Made by a program: the position numbers and the translations under genes | Part shown: positions 50,236 to 58,756 of the stretch, one piece after another | Layout of the letters: the number at the start of each line of letters is the position of its first letter | How positions within the stretch are numbered: the first letter of the stretch is position 1 | DNA from: Micromonospora costi | GTDB lineage: Bacteria; Actinomycetota; Actinomycetes; Mycobacteriales; Micromonosporaceae | Assembly: GCF_003626655.1 (NCBI RefSeq) | Contig: NZ_RBAN01000001.1 | Span: 1,736,001 to 1,800,000 of the forward strand | DNA: 64,000 nt | Direction of reading: 5' to 3' | Notes under the pieces: model-generated | What the model was told of the DNA's origin: nothing | The model's input: only the letters and a program-made list of their open reading frames with translations | Databases searched by the model: none

Positions 50236-50394
50236 TCAGCGACCGTCGCGCGGGTCCTTTGGCGGCTCCAGAACGTCATTTGGTGACGGTGGAGGCTTTT
50301 TCGGGCCGAAACCGAACCGAACCCCCCAGATCGCGATGATCGCCACGAGTGCGACTACCAGGAAGAAGCATGCTATGCCCCCGGTGATCCCCAT
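50236..50394 (-). CDS. Small single-pass membrane protein (52 residues), tentative
   Basis: A short frame reading MGITGGIACFFLVVALVAII then AIWGVRFGFG and a Pro/Asp-rich tail (PKKPPPSPNDVLEPPKDPRD then GR). One transmembrane helix followed by a charged tail is a plausible small protein. The region is less GC-rich than its neighbours and a GATAAT hexamer lies 8 nt before the ATG on the coding strand, suggesting a leaderless mRNA. A longer frame over the same bases (50276-50560) has no protein-like character. Confidence 0.45.
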   Translation of the reverse strand: MGITGGIACFFLVVALVAIIAIWGVRFGFGPKKPPPSPNDVLEPPKDPRDGR

Positions 50395-50662
50395 ATCGAG
50401 AAATTATCGTGTCATTCGGAGCCGGGGACTCGGTTTCGAGCACGTTGGCCTCCATGCGCCGGTGGCCTTGGATCACCAGTCGCAGCGTCCCGTGAGTCAT
50501 GTGGCAACAGCCGGCCAACCGCGTCGATCGCAGAGGGCCCCGGGGTAGGGCCTGCCCCACCGGCGGTCCTCCCGCTCACCGGCTGTCATCTGGCCAGACC
50601 GCTCAATAGCGTCGCAGGAAAGTCATCGAAACGAATCCCTGCCCGTTCAGGAGGTGGTCACG
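50395..50662. other. Divergent intergenic region before DUF418 gene
   Basis: 268 bp of mixed composition with a GC-rich palindromic patch (GGGCCCCGGGGTAGGGCCTG near 50534-50553). No gene or RNA that I can support. Presumably promoters for both flanking genes. Confidence 0.4.
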
Positions 50663-51868
50663 TTGAATTTCGCCATCGAAGACCCGCCCGCCCGGAATCG
50701 GGCGCCGTCCGGGGCACTCCCCCGGATCATCGACGTCGATGCGTTACGCGCCGTGGCGCTGCTCCTCATCCTGGTCGTCAACATTGCCTTCTTCGCCTCC
50801 GGCTATTCCTTCCATCTGGTTCCGGATCCCGCGCACGACTCGTGGGGCGACGAGGTGGTCCGGTGGCTGGTCGAGCTGTTCCTCGCGATGAAGGCGTACC
50901 TGCTCTTCTCCTTCCTGTTCGGCTACAGCTTCACGCTCCAGCTCGATTCCGCCGAGCGGCGCGGCGTCGATTTCGCCCCCCGGTTCCGGCGACGGCTGGC
51001 CGGGCTGTTCGTGCTCGGGATCCTGCATGCGGTGCTGCTGTTCCAGGGCGACATCCTGGCCACGTACGCATTGCTCGGTCTGGTCCTGCTCGCCATGCGG
51101 GGAGTCGGCGTCGGGACCGCGCTGCGCGCCGCCGTACTGCTGACCGGCGGGATCGGCTTCGTCCTCGCGCTCGCCGCCACGGGCGGGATCCAGATGGTCG
51201 CCGATCCAGCGGCGGCACTCGCGGCGGGGCAGCGGTCCACCGAGGCACTACAGGGCGGGATCGGCTCGGTGATCGCCGAGCACGTACGCCAGTTGCCGGC
51301 GATGGTCGGCACCCTCCTCGTGCAGGGGCCGCTCGCCCTCTCGGCCTTCCTCTTCGGTTACGCGGCCGGGCGGCGCCGGCTCCTCACCGACGTCGTCGGG
51401 AACCGGCAGCTCCTGCGCCGGACGCAGCAGCTGGGCTATCCGATCGGCCTCGCCGGTGCGGTGGTCTTCGCGTCGGGCGGGGGCACCGCCAACCTGACCG
51501 GGCTGACGGCGGGTGTGCTCACCGCGCCGCTGCTCGCGGCCGCGTACGCCGCGACCCTGCTCCAGTTCTTCCAGACCGACCGGGGGCGGCGGGTCGCCGC
51601 CGTACTCGCGCCGGCCGGACGGATGTCCCTGTCGAACTACCTGGGTCAGTCGCTGCTCTGCGTGCTGGTGTTCACCGGTGTCGGGCTGGGCCTCGCCGGC
51701 GCCGTCGCACCGGCGGTCGTCGTACTCATCGCGGTCGCGATCTACTGTGTGCAGCTCGCCGCCAGCGCGGCGTGGATGGCCCGGTTCCGGTACGGACCGA
51801 TGGAGTGGCTGTTGCGGGCCTGGACCGAGCAGCGCTGGCCACGGCTGCGCGCCGCGGACCCGGCATGA
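50663..51868 (+). CDS. DUF418-family polytopic membrane protein
   Basis: 401 residues with about ten hydrophobic helices. N-terminal RIIDVDALRAVALLLILVVN resembles acyltransferase-3/DUF1624 leaders, and the C-terminus has the DUF418 signature GRMSLSNYLGQSLLCVLVFT and FRYGPMEWLLRAWTEQRWPR. A TTG start at 50663 is chosen because AGGAGG lies 8 nt upstream; GTG 50654 overlaps that box. Family function is not established; often near transport or envelope genes. Confidence 0.85.
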   Translation: MNFAIEDPPARNRAPSGALPRIIDVDALRAVALLLILVVNIAFFASGYSFHLVPDPAHDSWGDEVVRWLVELFLAMKAYLLFSFLFGYSFTLQLDSAERRGVDFAPRFRRRLAGLFVLGILHAVLLFQGDILATYALLGLVLLAMRGVGVGTALRAAVLLTGGIGFVLALAATGGIQMVADPAAALAAGQRSTEALQGGIGSVIAEHVRQLPAMVGTLLVQGPLALSAFLFGYAAGRRRLLTDVVGNRQLLRRTQQLGYPIGLAGAVVFASGGGTANLTGLTAGVLTAPLLAAAYAATLLQFFQTDRGRRVAAVLAPAGRMSLSNYLGQSLLCVLVFTGVGLGLAGAVAPAVVVLIAVAIYCVQLAASAAWMARFRYGPMEWLLRAWTEQRWPRLRAADPA

Positions 51869-51905
51869 CGGGTGCCGGTGGAGATGCTGCCGTACAAGAT
51901 CGAAA

Positions 51906-51936
51906 AAGGCCGTTTCCCACTGCGGGAAAACGGCCT
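51906..51936 (+). terminator. Hairpin terminator after DUF418 gene
   Basis: AAGGCCGTTTCCC (51906-51918) pairs with GGGAAAACGGCCTT (51923-51936) with one extra A, short loop. It lies 38 bp past the stop and ends 10 bp before tRNA-Ala. Confidence 0.7.
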
Positions 51937-51946
51937 TCGAACTGGG

Positions 51947-52020
51947 TGGAGCTGAGGGGATTTGAACCCCTGACCCCCTCGATGCGAACGAGGTGCGCTA
52001 CCGGTCTGCGCCACAGCCCC
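51947..52020 (-). tRNA. tRNA-Ala (anticodon CGC)
   Basis: Minus-strand cloverleaf: acceptor GGGGCTG/CAGCTCC includes the G3-U70 wobble that identifies alanine tRNA; anticodon stem CCTCG/CGAGG around loop TTCGCAT gives CGC; T arm AGGGG-TTCAAAT-CCCCT; discriminator A. CCA is not encoded. Confidence 0.95.
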
Positions 52021-52139
52021 TCCGCCGGAAAACCGGCGTCGGTCCCACCCGGCTGACACCGGGCGGGCCGGCGACAAGGCTAACAGGTCCCCGCCCCCGG
52101 GAGCGAATCCACCCCGCCACGCCACGCCCCTCCCCCGCC

Positions 52140-52207
52140 GATCTTGCATTTTCCGCCCCGACCAAACAGACACAACGGGGCATACCAAGGGCCGAAAGTG
52201 CAAGATC
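52140..52207. repeat. GATC-capped palindrome, class C, copy 2
   Basis: GATCTTGCATTTTCCGCCC at 52140-52158 is complementary to 52189-52207 with two mismatches (one a potential G-U). Total 68 bp, GATC to GATC, versus 69 bp in the class C copy at 41849, and the tips share GATC(A/T)TGCA. It lies between tRNA-Ala and sepX. Confidence 0.75.
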
Positions 52208-52227
52208 ACGGGGGAAGGCCCGGCGGG

Positions 52228-53013
52228 TCAGGCCGTGTGGGAGCCTCGGCCCGCTTCGTACGGGCGGCCGCGGAGGCCGCCTGCGCGGCGGTAGGAGACC
52301 GAGCCGCCGTTCGCGGCGGGCGGCAGGTCGGCCGGCCGGTCCAGACCCATGGCCGCCCGGCGTACCACCTCGCGCTGGGCAGCCAACCGGCGCTGGGCCT
52401 CCCGGCGGGCCGCCGCGCGCCGGGCCTGCTCCCGCCGCACCTCCGCCTGCCGGGCGGCCAGCCAGGCCGCCTCCCGGGCCCGCGCCCGCCGTCGCCGCTG
52501 GTCGGCGATCGCGCGCTGCCGCAGGTGTACGACGTACGCGACGAGCAGGGTGCCGGTGACCGAGAAGCTGATCCAGAAGCCGGGGCCGACCACGATCACG
52601 CCGATCAGCTCGACGCCGTTGAGCAGCAGCAGCGCGGCGAGCACCCGGCGGCGCCGGTAGACGGCGGGGGTGTGGCGGCGCGACGGCGGCCGGCGGCGGG
52701 CCCGGGTCGGGGCGGGCGGCACGGAGCGCAGCCGCCCCGAGCGGCGGGCCGATGCCGGCGGCGCGGAGACGGGCCTACTGAGACCCCCCGTAGCCTTGTC
52801 CTCACTGAGGGTGACGACGAGCGATCGTGGCGGGCGGACCGGCCGCCGTCCCGGCACAGTACGGCGGCGGCGCTGGCGCTGGAGCACCCGCGCCGTCGAC
52901 TGCGCCCGCTCCGCCACCAGCCGCTCGGTGGCGTCGTACCGGCGGACGAGCGCCGGGGCGAGGGCGAGCAGGCCGGCGGCGGCGAGGACGGCGAGGAGCA
53001 CCGAGGTCGGCAC
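52228..53013 (-). CDS. sepX: SepX/GlpR-like divisome membrane protein
   Basis: About 261 residues. An N-terminal helix (PTSVLLAVLAAAGLLALAPA), an Arg/Pro-rich cytosolic linker, a central pair of helices (VLAALLLLNGVELIGVIVVG; FWISFSVTGTLLVAYVVHLR) and an Arg/Ala-rich helical tail. Layout and neighbours (rimJ, moeA, galU) match the actinobacterial SepX/GlpR proteins (Rv0996 in M. tuberculosis), which help assemble the cell-division ring. GTG 53013 has GGGAGG 7 nt upstream; GTGs at 53019 and 53031 are alternatives. Sequence is low-complexity, so synteny carries weight. Confidence 0.75.
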   Translation of the reverse strand: MPTSVLLAVLAAAGLLALAPALVRRYDATERLVAERAQSTARVLQRQRRRRTVPGRRPVRPPRSLVVTLSEDKATGGLSRPVSAPPASARRSGRLRSVPPAPTRARRRPPSRRHTPAVYRRRRVLAALLLLNGVELIGVIVVGPGFWISFSVTGTLLVAYVVHLRQRAIADQRRRRARAREAAWLAARQAEVRREQARRAAARREAQRRLAAQREVVRRAAMGLDRPADLPPAANGGSVSYRRAGGLRGRPYEAGRGSHTA

Positions 53014-53196
53014 CCTCACCCCTCCCGTCACCGAATTCGGAGCAACCGCCGCCCGGCCGCAGGATCTTTCACCGATCGGTGTCGGTCGCGTCGATCGTAC
53101 GGGCGAGGAGCGCTTGCCACAGCTTGCAGTTACTTGAGGTTACGGGCGACGGAGCGTGATGCCGACGCGCCGCGCCGATCCCGCGCGTGGGACGGT

Positions 53197-53847
53197 TCAC
53201 CTCGCGTCGGCGCGTACCCGGTGCCAGCGCGCCAGCAGCCCGCCCTCGGCGGCGACCTCCTCGCTGGTCATCGCGTATCCGATGTGGTCGCGCCAGGCGC
53301 CGTCGATGTGCATGTAGCGCACGTGGTACGCCTCCTCGCGGAACCCGAGCTTCTCGACGACCCGGCGGGACGGCCGGTTCTCCGGGCGGATGTTGACCTC
53401 GATCCGGTGCAGGCCACCCGGGCCGAACGCGTGGTCGACGGCGAGCGCCAGCGCGGTCGGGATCACCCCACGGCCGGCCACCCGCCGGTCCACCCAGTAG
53501 CCCACGTACCCGGAGCAGAACGCCCGCCGGACGATGCTGCCCACGTTGAGGTGCCCGACCAGCCGCTCCTGCCCGTCCTCGCGCAGGCAGACCGCGAACG
53601 GCATCCCGTCGCCGCTGCGCGCCGAGCGCTGCTGGTCCCGGTAGACCCAGCGGAACGCGGCCGGCGAGTTCAGGTCGTCCCAGTCACCCGGCAATGACGA
53701 CTCCCAGGGCGCCAACCAGGTCTGGTTCGCGCGCCGCACCTCCGACCATGCGGCGGCGTCCGAGCGCCGGTACGGGCGCAGCACCACCGGCCCGTCGACC
53801 AGGACGACCGGCCAACCGGGCGCGCGGCCGGCTCCGAAGAGGCTCAC
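53197..53847 (-). CDS. rimJ: RimJ/RimL-type GNAT N-acetyltransferase
   Basis: 216 residues. GPVVLRPYRRSDAAAWSEVR start, then RLVGHLNVGSIVRRAFCSGY VGYWVDRRVAGRGVIPTALA (acetyl-CoA motif A) and LHRIEVNIRPENRPSRRVVE KLGFREEA (motif B). Such proteins acetylate the N-terminus of ribosomal proteins S5/L12 or other amines. Lies between sepX and moeA, the same position as Rv0995 in M. tuberculosis. Confidence 0.88.
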   Translation of the reverse strand: MSLFGAGRAPGWPVVLVDGPVVLRPYRRSDAAAWSEVRRANQTWLAPWESSLPGDWDDLNSPAAFRWVYRDQQRSARSGDGMPFAVCLREDGQERLVGHLNVGSIVRRAFCSGYVGYWVDRRVAGRGVIPTALALAVDHAFGPGGLHRIEVNIRPENRPSRRVVEKLGFREEAYHVRYMHIDGAWRDHIGYAMTSEEVAAEGGLLARWHRVRADAR

Positions 53848-53965
53848 GGGGCGGACCCTACGCCCGCGACCCCACCAGCCGCGAGGGCCCGGAGACGAGA
53901 CGGCGTGACGAACGGGGGCGTTGTCCGGCGGGACGCGGCCACAGGCGCGGCGGCGTTGGGACGGT

Positions 53966-55249
53966 TCACCGGCGACGGTCCAGGAGCAGGACGTCCACCG
54001 TGGAGCCGGCGGCGGCCGTGGTGACCCGCTCGCCGAGCACCAGCAGGCCGTTGGCCTCGGCGAGCCCGGAGAGGGTGAACGGCCCTCCGCTGAGCGGCTG
54101 GACCGTGTAGCCGCCGCCGCGCCGCTCGGCGACGTGCGCGGGGCGGAACTCGCGCAGCCCGCCCGGCGACGAGACCGTCTCCAGCAGGTGCGCGCGGACG
54201 CTGGGCCGGAACACCGGTTCGGCTCCGGCGAGCAGCTGGATCGCCGGCCGGGCCAGCACCTCGAAGCCGATCAGCGCGGCACCCGGGTCACCGGGCAGGC
54301 ACACCACGGGCACCTCCTCGGCGCCGACCGTGCCGAAGCCGAGCGCCGTGCCGGGGTAGAGCGCCACCTCGGTGAAGGCCACGGGACCGGCCCGGCCGCC
54401 TTCGCGGCGGGAGAGGATGCGGCGGACCATGTCGCCCGGGCCGGTGCCGGTGCCGCCGGTCGTGATGATCAGGTCGGCCCGCAGGGTCTGGTCCTCCAGC
54501 AGCCCGCGCAGCCCCTCCGGGTCGTCGTCGCAGATCCCCACCCGGTACGCCAGCGCGCCGGCCTCGGCCGCCGCGGCCGTCAACGCGTGCGAGTTGGCGT
54601 CCACGACCTGGCCGGGCTGGCTGCCCCGGCCCACGTCGACCAGCTCGTCGCCGGTGGCCACCACGACCACGCGCGGGCTGGGCCGGACCACCACGTGCCC
54701 GATGCCGGTCGCGGCGAAGACCGCCACCAGCGCCGGGGAGACGTACGTGCCGGCCCGGGCGAGCAACACCCCGGCGGGCAGCTCCTCGCCGGCCCGGCGG
54801 ACCCCGTACCCCCGCTTGGGGGTGCGGTAGATCTCCACGGCGGCCATGCCCTGGTCGGTCCACTCCACGGGCACCACCACGTCGGCGGCGACCGGCAGGG
54901 GCGCGCCGGCGGCGACGGAGAAGCAGGAGCCGGGGGTGAGCCGGACCGGCCGCCAGCTGGCCGCGCCGAGGTCACCGACGACGTTGAGCCGGACCGCGCG
55001 TCCGCCGGCGGCCCGGCCCGCGCCGGAGATGTCCTCCCAGCGTGCCGCGTACCCGTCAACGGCCGCCTGATCGAAGGCCGGGAAGGCGTGCGGCGCGACG
55101 ACGTCCTCGGCGAGGACGTTGCCGTACGCCTGGGTGAGGTCGAGGTCGAGCGGAGGCAGCGCGCGTAACCTGCGCAGCACGCTGCCCAGGTAGTCGGCGA
55201 GCGGCGTCAACTCGTTCGCGGCCGCCTCGGCGTCGGCCGTCGCGGTCAT
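53966..55249 (-). CDS. moeA: Molybdopterin molybdenumtransferase
   Basis: 427 residues. Inserts molybdate into molybdopterin. Motifs FPAFDQAAVDGYAARWEDIS, GTYVSPALVAVFAATGIGHV, VVVVATGDELVDVGRGSQPG QVVDANSHAL, LIITTGGTGTGPGDMVRRIL and FGTVGAEEVPVVCLPGDPGA all fit MoeA; the C-terminal domain is complete. ATG overlaps the galU TGA by 4 bp, so it is translationally coupled to galU; this galU-moeA-rimJ order is conserved in actinobacteria. Confidence 0.94.
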   Translation of the reverse strand: MTATADAEAAANELTPLADYLGSVLRRLRALPPLDLDLTQAYGNVLAEDVVAPHAFPAFDQAAVDGYAARWEDISGAGRAAGGRAVRLNVVGDLGAASWRPVRLTPGSCFSVAAGAPLPVAADVVVPVEWTDQGMAAVEIYRTPKRGYGVRRAGEELPAGVLLARAGTYVSPALVAVFAATGIGHVVVRPSPRVVVVATGDELVDVGRGSQPGQVVDANSHALTAAAAEAGALAYRVGICDDDPEGLRGLLEDQTLRADLIITTGGTGTGPGDMVRRILSRREGGRAGPVAFTEVALYPGTALGFGTVGAEEVPVVCLPGDPGAALIGFEVLARPAIQLLAGAEPVFRPSVRAHLLETVSSPGGLREFRPAHVAERRGGGYTVQPLSGGPFTLSGLAEANGLLVLGERVTTAAAGSTVDVLLLDRRR

Positions 55250-56202
55250 GTATTAGGACCGCCCGACGCGTCGGAGTTGACGAAGTCGACGAGCCACTTG
55301 CGGAACTCGGCGCCGAAGTCCTCCCGTTCCACGGCGATCTGGACGACCGTCTGGAGGTAGCCCAGCGGCATCCCCGTGTCGTAGCGGGTGCCCCGGTAGA
55401 CGATCGCGTGCACCGGGACCCCCTCCATGCGCAACAGCTCCATGGCGTCGGTCAGCTGGATCTCGCCGCCGCTGCCCGGCTCCGTACGGCGGATCGCGTC
55501 GAAGATGCGGCCCGGCAGCACGTACCGGCCGAGGACCGCGAGGTTGCTCGGCGCGTCCTCCGGCTGGGGCTTCTCCACCATCCCGGTGACCTTGACGACC
55601 TCGCCGATGTCGGTCAGCTCGGCCTCGGCCGGCTCGACGGAGGCGATCCCGTACCGCTTGGTCTCGGCCGGGTCGACCTCGAAGAAGGCCAGCACCACGC
55701 CGCCGGTGCGGGCCTGAAGCTCCAACATGGCCGGCAGCAGCGGCTCGTCCATCTTCACGAACTCGTCGCCGAGGAGGACGGCGAAGGGCTGGTCGCCGAC
55801 GTGCGACTCGGCGTACCCCACGGCGTGGCCGAGGCCGAGCTGCTCCGGCTGCCGCACGGTGTAGATCTCAGCCAGCTCGCTGGGGCGCTGCACCGCGGCC
55901 AGGATCTCCGGCTTGTTCTCCAGCCGTGCCTCCAGGTCCGGTCGGCGGTCGAAGTGGTCCACCATCGAGGTCTTACCCCGCCCGGTGATCAACAGCACGT
56001 CGTTGATGCCGGCCTGTGTGGCCTCCTCGACGATGTACTGCAGCACCGGCCGGTCGACCACCGGCAGCAGCTCCTTCGGCACCGCCTTCGTGGCCGGCAG
56101 GAACCGGGTGGCCAGACCGGCGGCCGGGATCACGGCCTTCACGGCGCGGGAACGGCCGGTCGCGGCGGCCGTCGTTGAGGAGTTCGCTGAGTGCTCCGAC
56201 AT
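55246..56202 (-). CDS. galU: UTP-glucose-1-phosphate uridylyltransferase
   Basis: 318-residue nucleotidyltransferase making UDP-glucose. VKAVIPAAGLATRFLPATKA VPKELLPVVDRP is the diagnostic N-terminus; also VLLITGRGKTSMVDHFDRRP, GYAESHVGDQPFAVLLGDEF and VEKPQPEDAPSNLAVLGRYV. It supplies substrate to GalE and to glycan synthesis. No ribosome site before ATG 56202; TAGTCT lies 6 nt upstream, so the mRNA may be leaderless, with its -10 overlapping the stop of the upstream GGDEF gene. Confidence 0.95.
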   Translation of the reverse strand: MSEHSANSSTTAAATGRSRAVKAVIPAAGLATRFLPATKAVPKELLPVVDRPVLQYIVEEATQAGINDVLLITGRGKTSMVDHFDRRPDLEARLENKPEILAAVQRPSELAEIYTVRQPEQLGLGHAVGYAESHVGDQPFAVLLGDEFVKMDEPLLPAMLELQARTGGVVLAFFEVDPAETKRYGIASVEPAEAELTDIGEVVKVTGMVEKPQPEDAPSNLAVLGRYVLPGRIFDAIRRTEPGSGGEIQLTDAMELLRMEGVPVHAIVYRGTRYDTGMPLGYLQTVVQIAVEREDFGAEFRKWLVDFVNSDASGGPNT

Positions 56203-56208
56203 GTCGCG

Positions 56209-56214
56209 AGACTA
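56209..56214 (-). promoter_or_regulatory. -10-like TAGTCT, leaderless start candidate for galU
   Basis: On the minus strand TAGTCT ends 6 nt before the galU ATG, the same spacing seen at pmt and the VWA gene. Confidence 0.4.
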
Positions 56215-58644
56215 TCGGCCACGGCTCTGCCGCGGCGGGTGTGGCCCGGAAGACGCGCCGCCTCCGGCGGTCGCGCGCCCGGGACCGGGCCCGGCCCGGG
56301 CGACATCCGGCCCCGTGAGCGCCGTGCCGAGCTGGCCGTCGGCGCTCCCGGCCTCACCCGGCGCCGCGTCGGCGCACGTCGCCGCGGACGCGGCCGGGGC
56401 GGCGGGCGACGCCGCCTCACCCGCCGTGGCGCTCGCCTCGGACCGTGTGGGCGCGACCGCGCGGCCGGCGCGGGGCAACCCGTCGGCGGGGCTGACCGCC
56501 CCCGTCGGCACCGGCAGCTCCCGGACGGCCGGCGTGCACCGGCTGCTCAACCGGTACGTGTCCCGGCCGGCCGCCTTCGCGGCGTAGAGGGCGTCGTCGG
56601 CCGCGTCCAGCACCTCCTGACCGGTGCCCGCGTGGTCGGGGTAGACGGCGATGCCGATGGAGACGGTCACCCGCACCGGCACGGGCGACCCGCCGTGCGC
56701 GTCCACCGCGATCGAGGTGTCGCGGATCGCCGCGCCCAGCCGCTCGGCGACGATCGCCGCGCCCCGGGCGTCGGTCTCCGGGAGCAGCAGGACGAACTCC
56801 TCGCCGCCCTGCCGGAAGGCCAGGTCCACCTCGCGGATCTCGCCGCGTACCCGGCGGGCGAACTCGGCCAGCACCGTGTCGCCGGCCGCGTGCCCGTAGG
56901 TGTCGTTGACGTCCTTGAACCGGTCCAGATCGAGTGCCAGGACGCTGAGCATCCGGCCGAACCGGCTCGCCCGCTCGACCTCGCGGCGGATGGACTCGCG
57001 CAGGTAGCGGTAGTTCCAGAGCCCCGTCAGCGGGTCGGTGAGCGAGAGCCGCTGCGCCTCCTCGTGCATCCGGACGTTCTCCACGGCCACGGCGGCGTGG
57101 CTGGCGAAGGTGCGCAGGGTGACCACGTCGTCGTCGTCGAACTCGTCGGTGCCCAGCCGGTCGTAGAGGGCGAGCACGCCGAGTGCGGCGGCCGGTGAGG
57201 CCGGGTCACCCGCCGCCCGGCCGACCGCGGCCACGACACCGGCCGGCAGCTCGACGGTGGGCGCGTCGCCGCCGCTCGGGGTTGGCCCCGGCCCCTCGGA
57301 GGGTCCGGGTCCGCCCGGGCCGCCCGGCCCGCCGGGGGCGGCGAACGGGACCGCCACGTACGTTCGGCAGCGCGGCTCCCCCGGCGGCACGTCGGCTGGT
57401 TCCATCCGGCCCCGCTGGGGTACGCCGGTCGCCGCGACCGCGCCGACCACGCCGCTGCCGACCGGCACCCGCAGCGTGGTGGGCCCGCCGTCGCCCGGCC
57501 AGCGCCCGTCGAGCCCGTCGGTGCACCGCGCGACCAGCACGCCGCCCGGGTCGACCAGGAGCAGGGCGCCGGCCCGGGCCCCGGTCGCCGCGATCGCGCT
57601 GTTGAGGATCACCCGCAGGATGCGTTGCAGGTCGTGGGTGCTGGCCAGGGTGTCGCCGAGCACCGCGAGATGCCCGCGCAGCTGGTCCCGGCTGCTGGTC
57701 AACGCCGCCACGTAGGAGCCGGTCTCCCGGGTCATCCGGTTGAAGGCCGCCGCCAGGCGGCCCAGCTCGTCCCGCGTACGCACCGGGACCCGCGCGCTCA
57801 GGTCGCCGTGGGCGACCCGGTCCACCGCCGCGGCGAGCTCCACCAGCGGCCGGGTGGTGACCCGGGCCAGCCGCCAGGCGGCCAGCACCGCGAGCAGCGC
57901 GGCCAGCACGACCGCCCCCACGAGGACGGTGTGCAGCCCGGGCGGTTGGTCGCTGGGCACCGAGAGCACCAGCGGCAGGGGTTGGCCCGACGAGGGCCCG
58001 ATCCGGCGTACGTACCGGCCGTCGGCGGTCTCGGTGACCTGCTCCCCGTCGAGCGTGCCGGCGGCGGCCAGCACCGCGTCGCGTACCTCCTGGGCCTCCG
58101 TCGTGTGGGTGACCCGCGCGGACCCGACGCCGTCGTCGAGCAGGGTGACCGCGACGCCGGTCACCGCGGCGAGCCGGGCCACGAACGCCGGGTCGACCGG
58201 CTGCGCGGCGGTCACCGCGCCGAGGGTCGTACCGGCCCGGTCGCGCAGGCCGACCCGCACGGTCAACGCCCGGACCGGGCCGGCCGCCGGCGCGCTGCCC
58301 GCGCACTCCTGCCAGGGGGTCGGCGGTGCGCCCGGGGTGCTGTAGGTGATCCGTCCGCCCATGTCGCTGACCACCACGGCCGCGGCGAGCCCCCGGCTGA
58401 CCACCTGGCCCGCGGCGCCCGCGCGGTCGCCGCCGGTGAGCGCGACCGCGTCGGCGGCGGCGCGGAGCTGCTGACAGAGGGCGTCGACCGAGGTACGGAC
58501 GGTAGCGGCCGCCACGGCCAGGCGTTCGGCGGACCGGGTGCGGTCGACGGAGTGCGCCGTGGCGGCGACGAACAGGGCACCGAGCAGGACCGGGCCGAGG
58601 ACCACCGCGAGGAAGGCCGCCGTCAACCGCCCGCGTAGCGTCAC
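56212..58644 (-). CDS. Membrane GGDEF diguanylate cyclase with HAMP and GAF-like domains
   Basis: 810 residues. Helix 1 (8-28), extracytoplasmic sensor (~30-235), helix 2 (~238-260), HAMP (~260-315: RVTTRPLVELAAAVDRVAHG DLSARVPVRTRDELGRLAAA), GAF-like region (~335-525) interrupted by a Gly/Pro loop (about 437-460), GGDEF domain (~530-695) and an Ala/Pro-rich tail. The active-site motif is GGEEF (613-617), a functional variant, and the product-inhibition site RxxD is intact as REVD (604-607), five residues ahead. Likely makes c-di-GMP in response to an external signal. GTG 58644 follows GGGGGGAA. It lies between galU and 5-FCL, genes that are adjacent in M. tuberculosis. Confidence 0.9.
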   Translation of the reverse strand: MTLRGRLTAAFLAVVLGPVLLGALFVAATAHSVDRTRSAERLAVAAATVRTSVDALCQQLRAAADAVALTGGDRAGAAGQVVSRGLAAAVVVSDMGGRITYSTPGAPPTPWQECAGSAPAAGPVRALTVRVGLRDRAGTTLGAVTAAQPVDPAFVARLAAVTGVAVTLLDDGVGSARVTHTTEAQEVRDAVLAAAGTLDGEQVTETADGRYVRRIGPSSGQPLPLVLSVPSDQPPGLHTVLVGAVVLAALLAVLAAWRLARVTTRPLVELAAAVDRVAHGDLSARVPVRTRDELGRLAAAFNRMTRETGSYVAALTSSRDQLRGHLAVLGDTLASTHDLQRILRVILNSAIAATGARAGALLLVDPGGVLVARCTDGLDGRWPGDGGPTTLRVPVGSGVVGAVAATGVPQRGRMEPADVPPGEPRCRTYVAVPFAAPGGPGGPGGPGPSEGPGPTPSGGDAPTVELPAGVVAAVGRAAGDPASPAAALGVLALYDRLGTDEFDDDDVVTLRTFASHAAVAVENVRMHEEAQRLSLTDPLTGLWNYRYLRESIRREVERASRFGRMLSVLALDLDRFKDVNDTYGHAAGDTVLAEFARRVRGEIREVDLAFRQGGEEFVLLLPETDARGAAIVAERLGAAIRDTSIAVDAHGGSPVPVRVTVSIGIAVYPDHAGTGQEVLDAADDALYAAKAAGRDTYRLSSRCTPAVRELPVPTGAVSPADGLPRAGRAVAPTRSEASATAGEAASPAAPAASAATCADAAPGEAGSADGQLGTALTGPDVARAGPGPGRATAGGGASSGPHPPRQSRGR

Positions 58645-58756
58645 TCGGTTCCCCCCGGAAGTTCCGCCTCCGATGCTGCGATGCTGACACAGAGCAACCA
58701 TGGGAGTGGCGTTGCGTCAGGAGTGTTGCGTGCCGGATTTTTCTTATGGAGCGGAA

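Noticed and set aside
50276..50560. 94-residue minus-strand frame
   Set aside because: No recognisable protein features; it overlaps, in another frame, the 52-residue frame that has a clear transmembrane helix.
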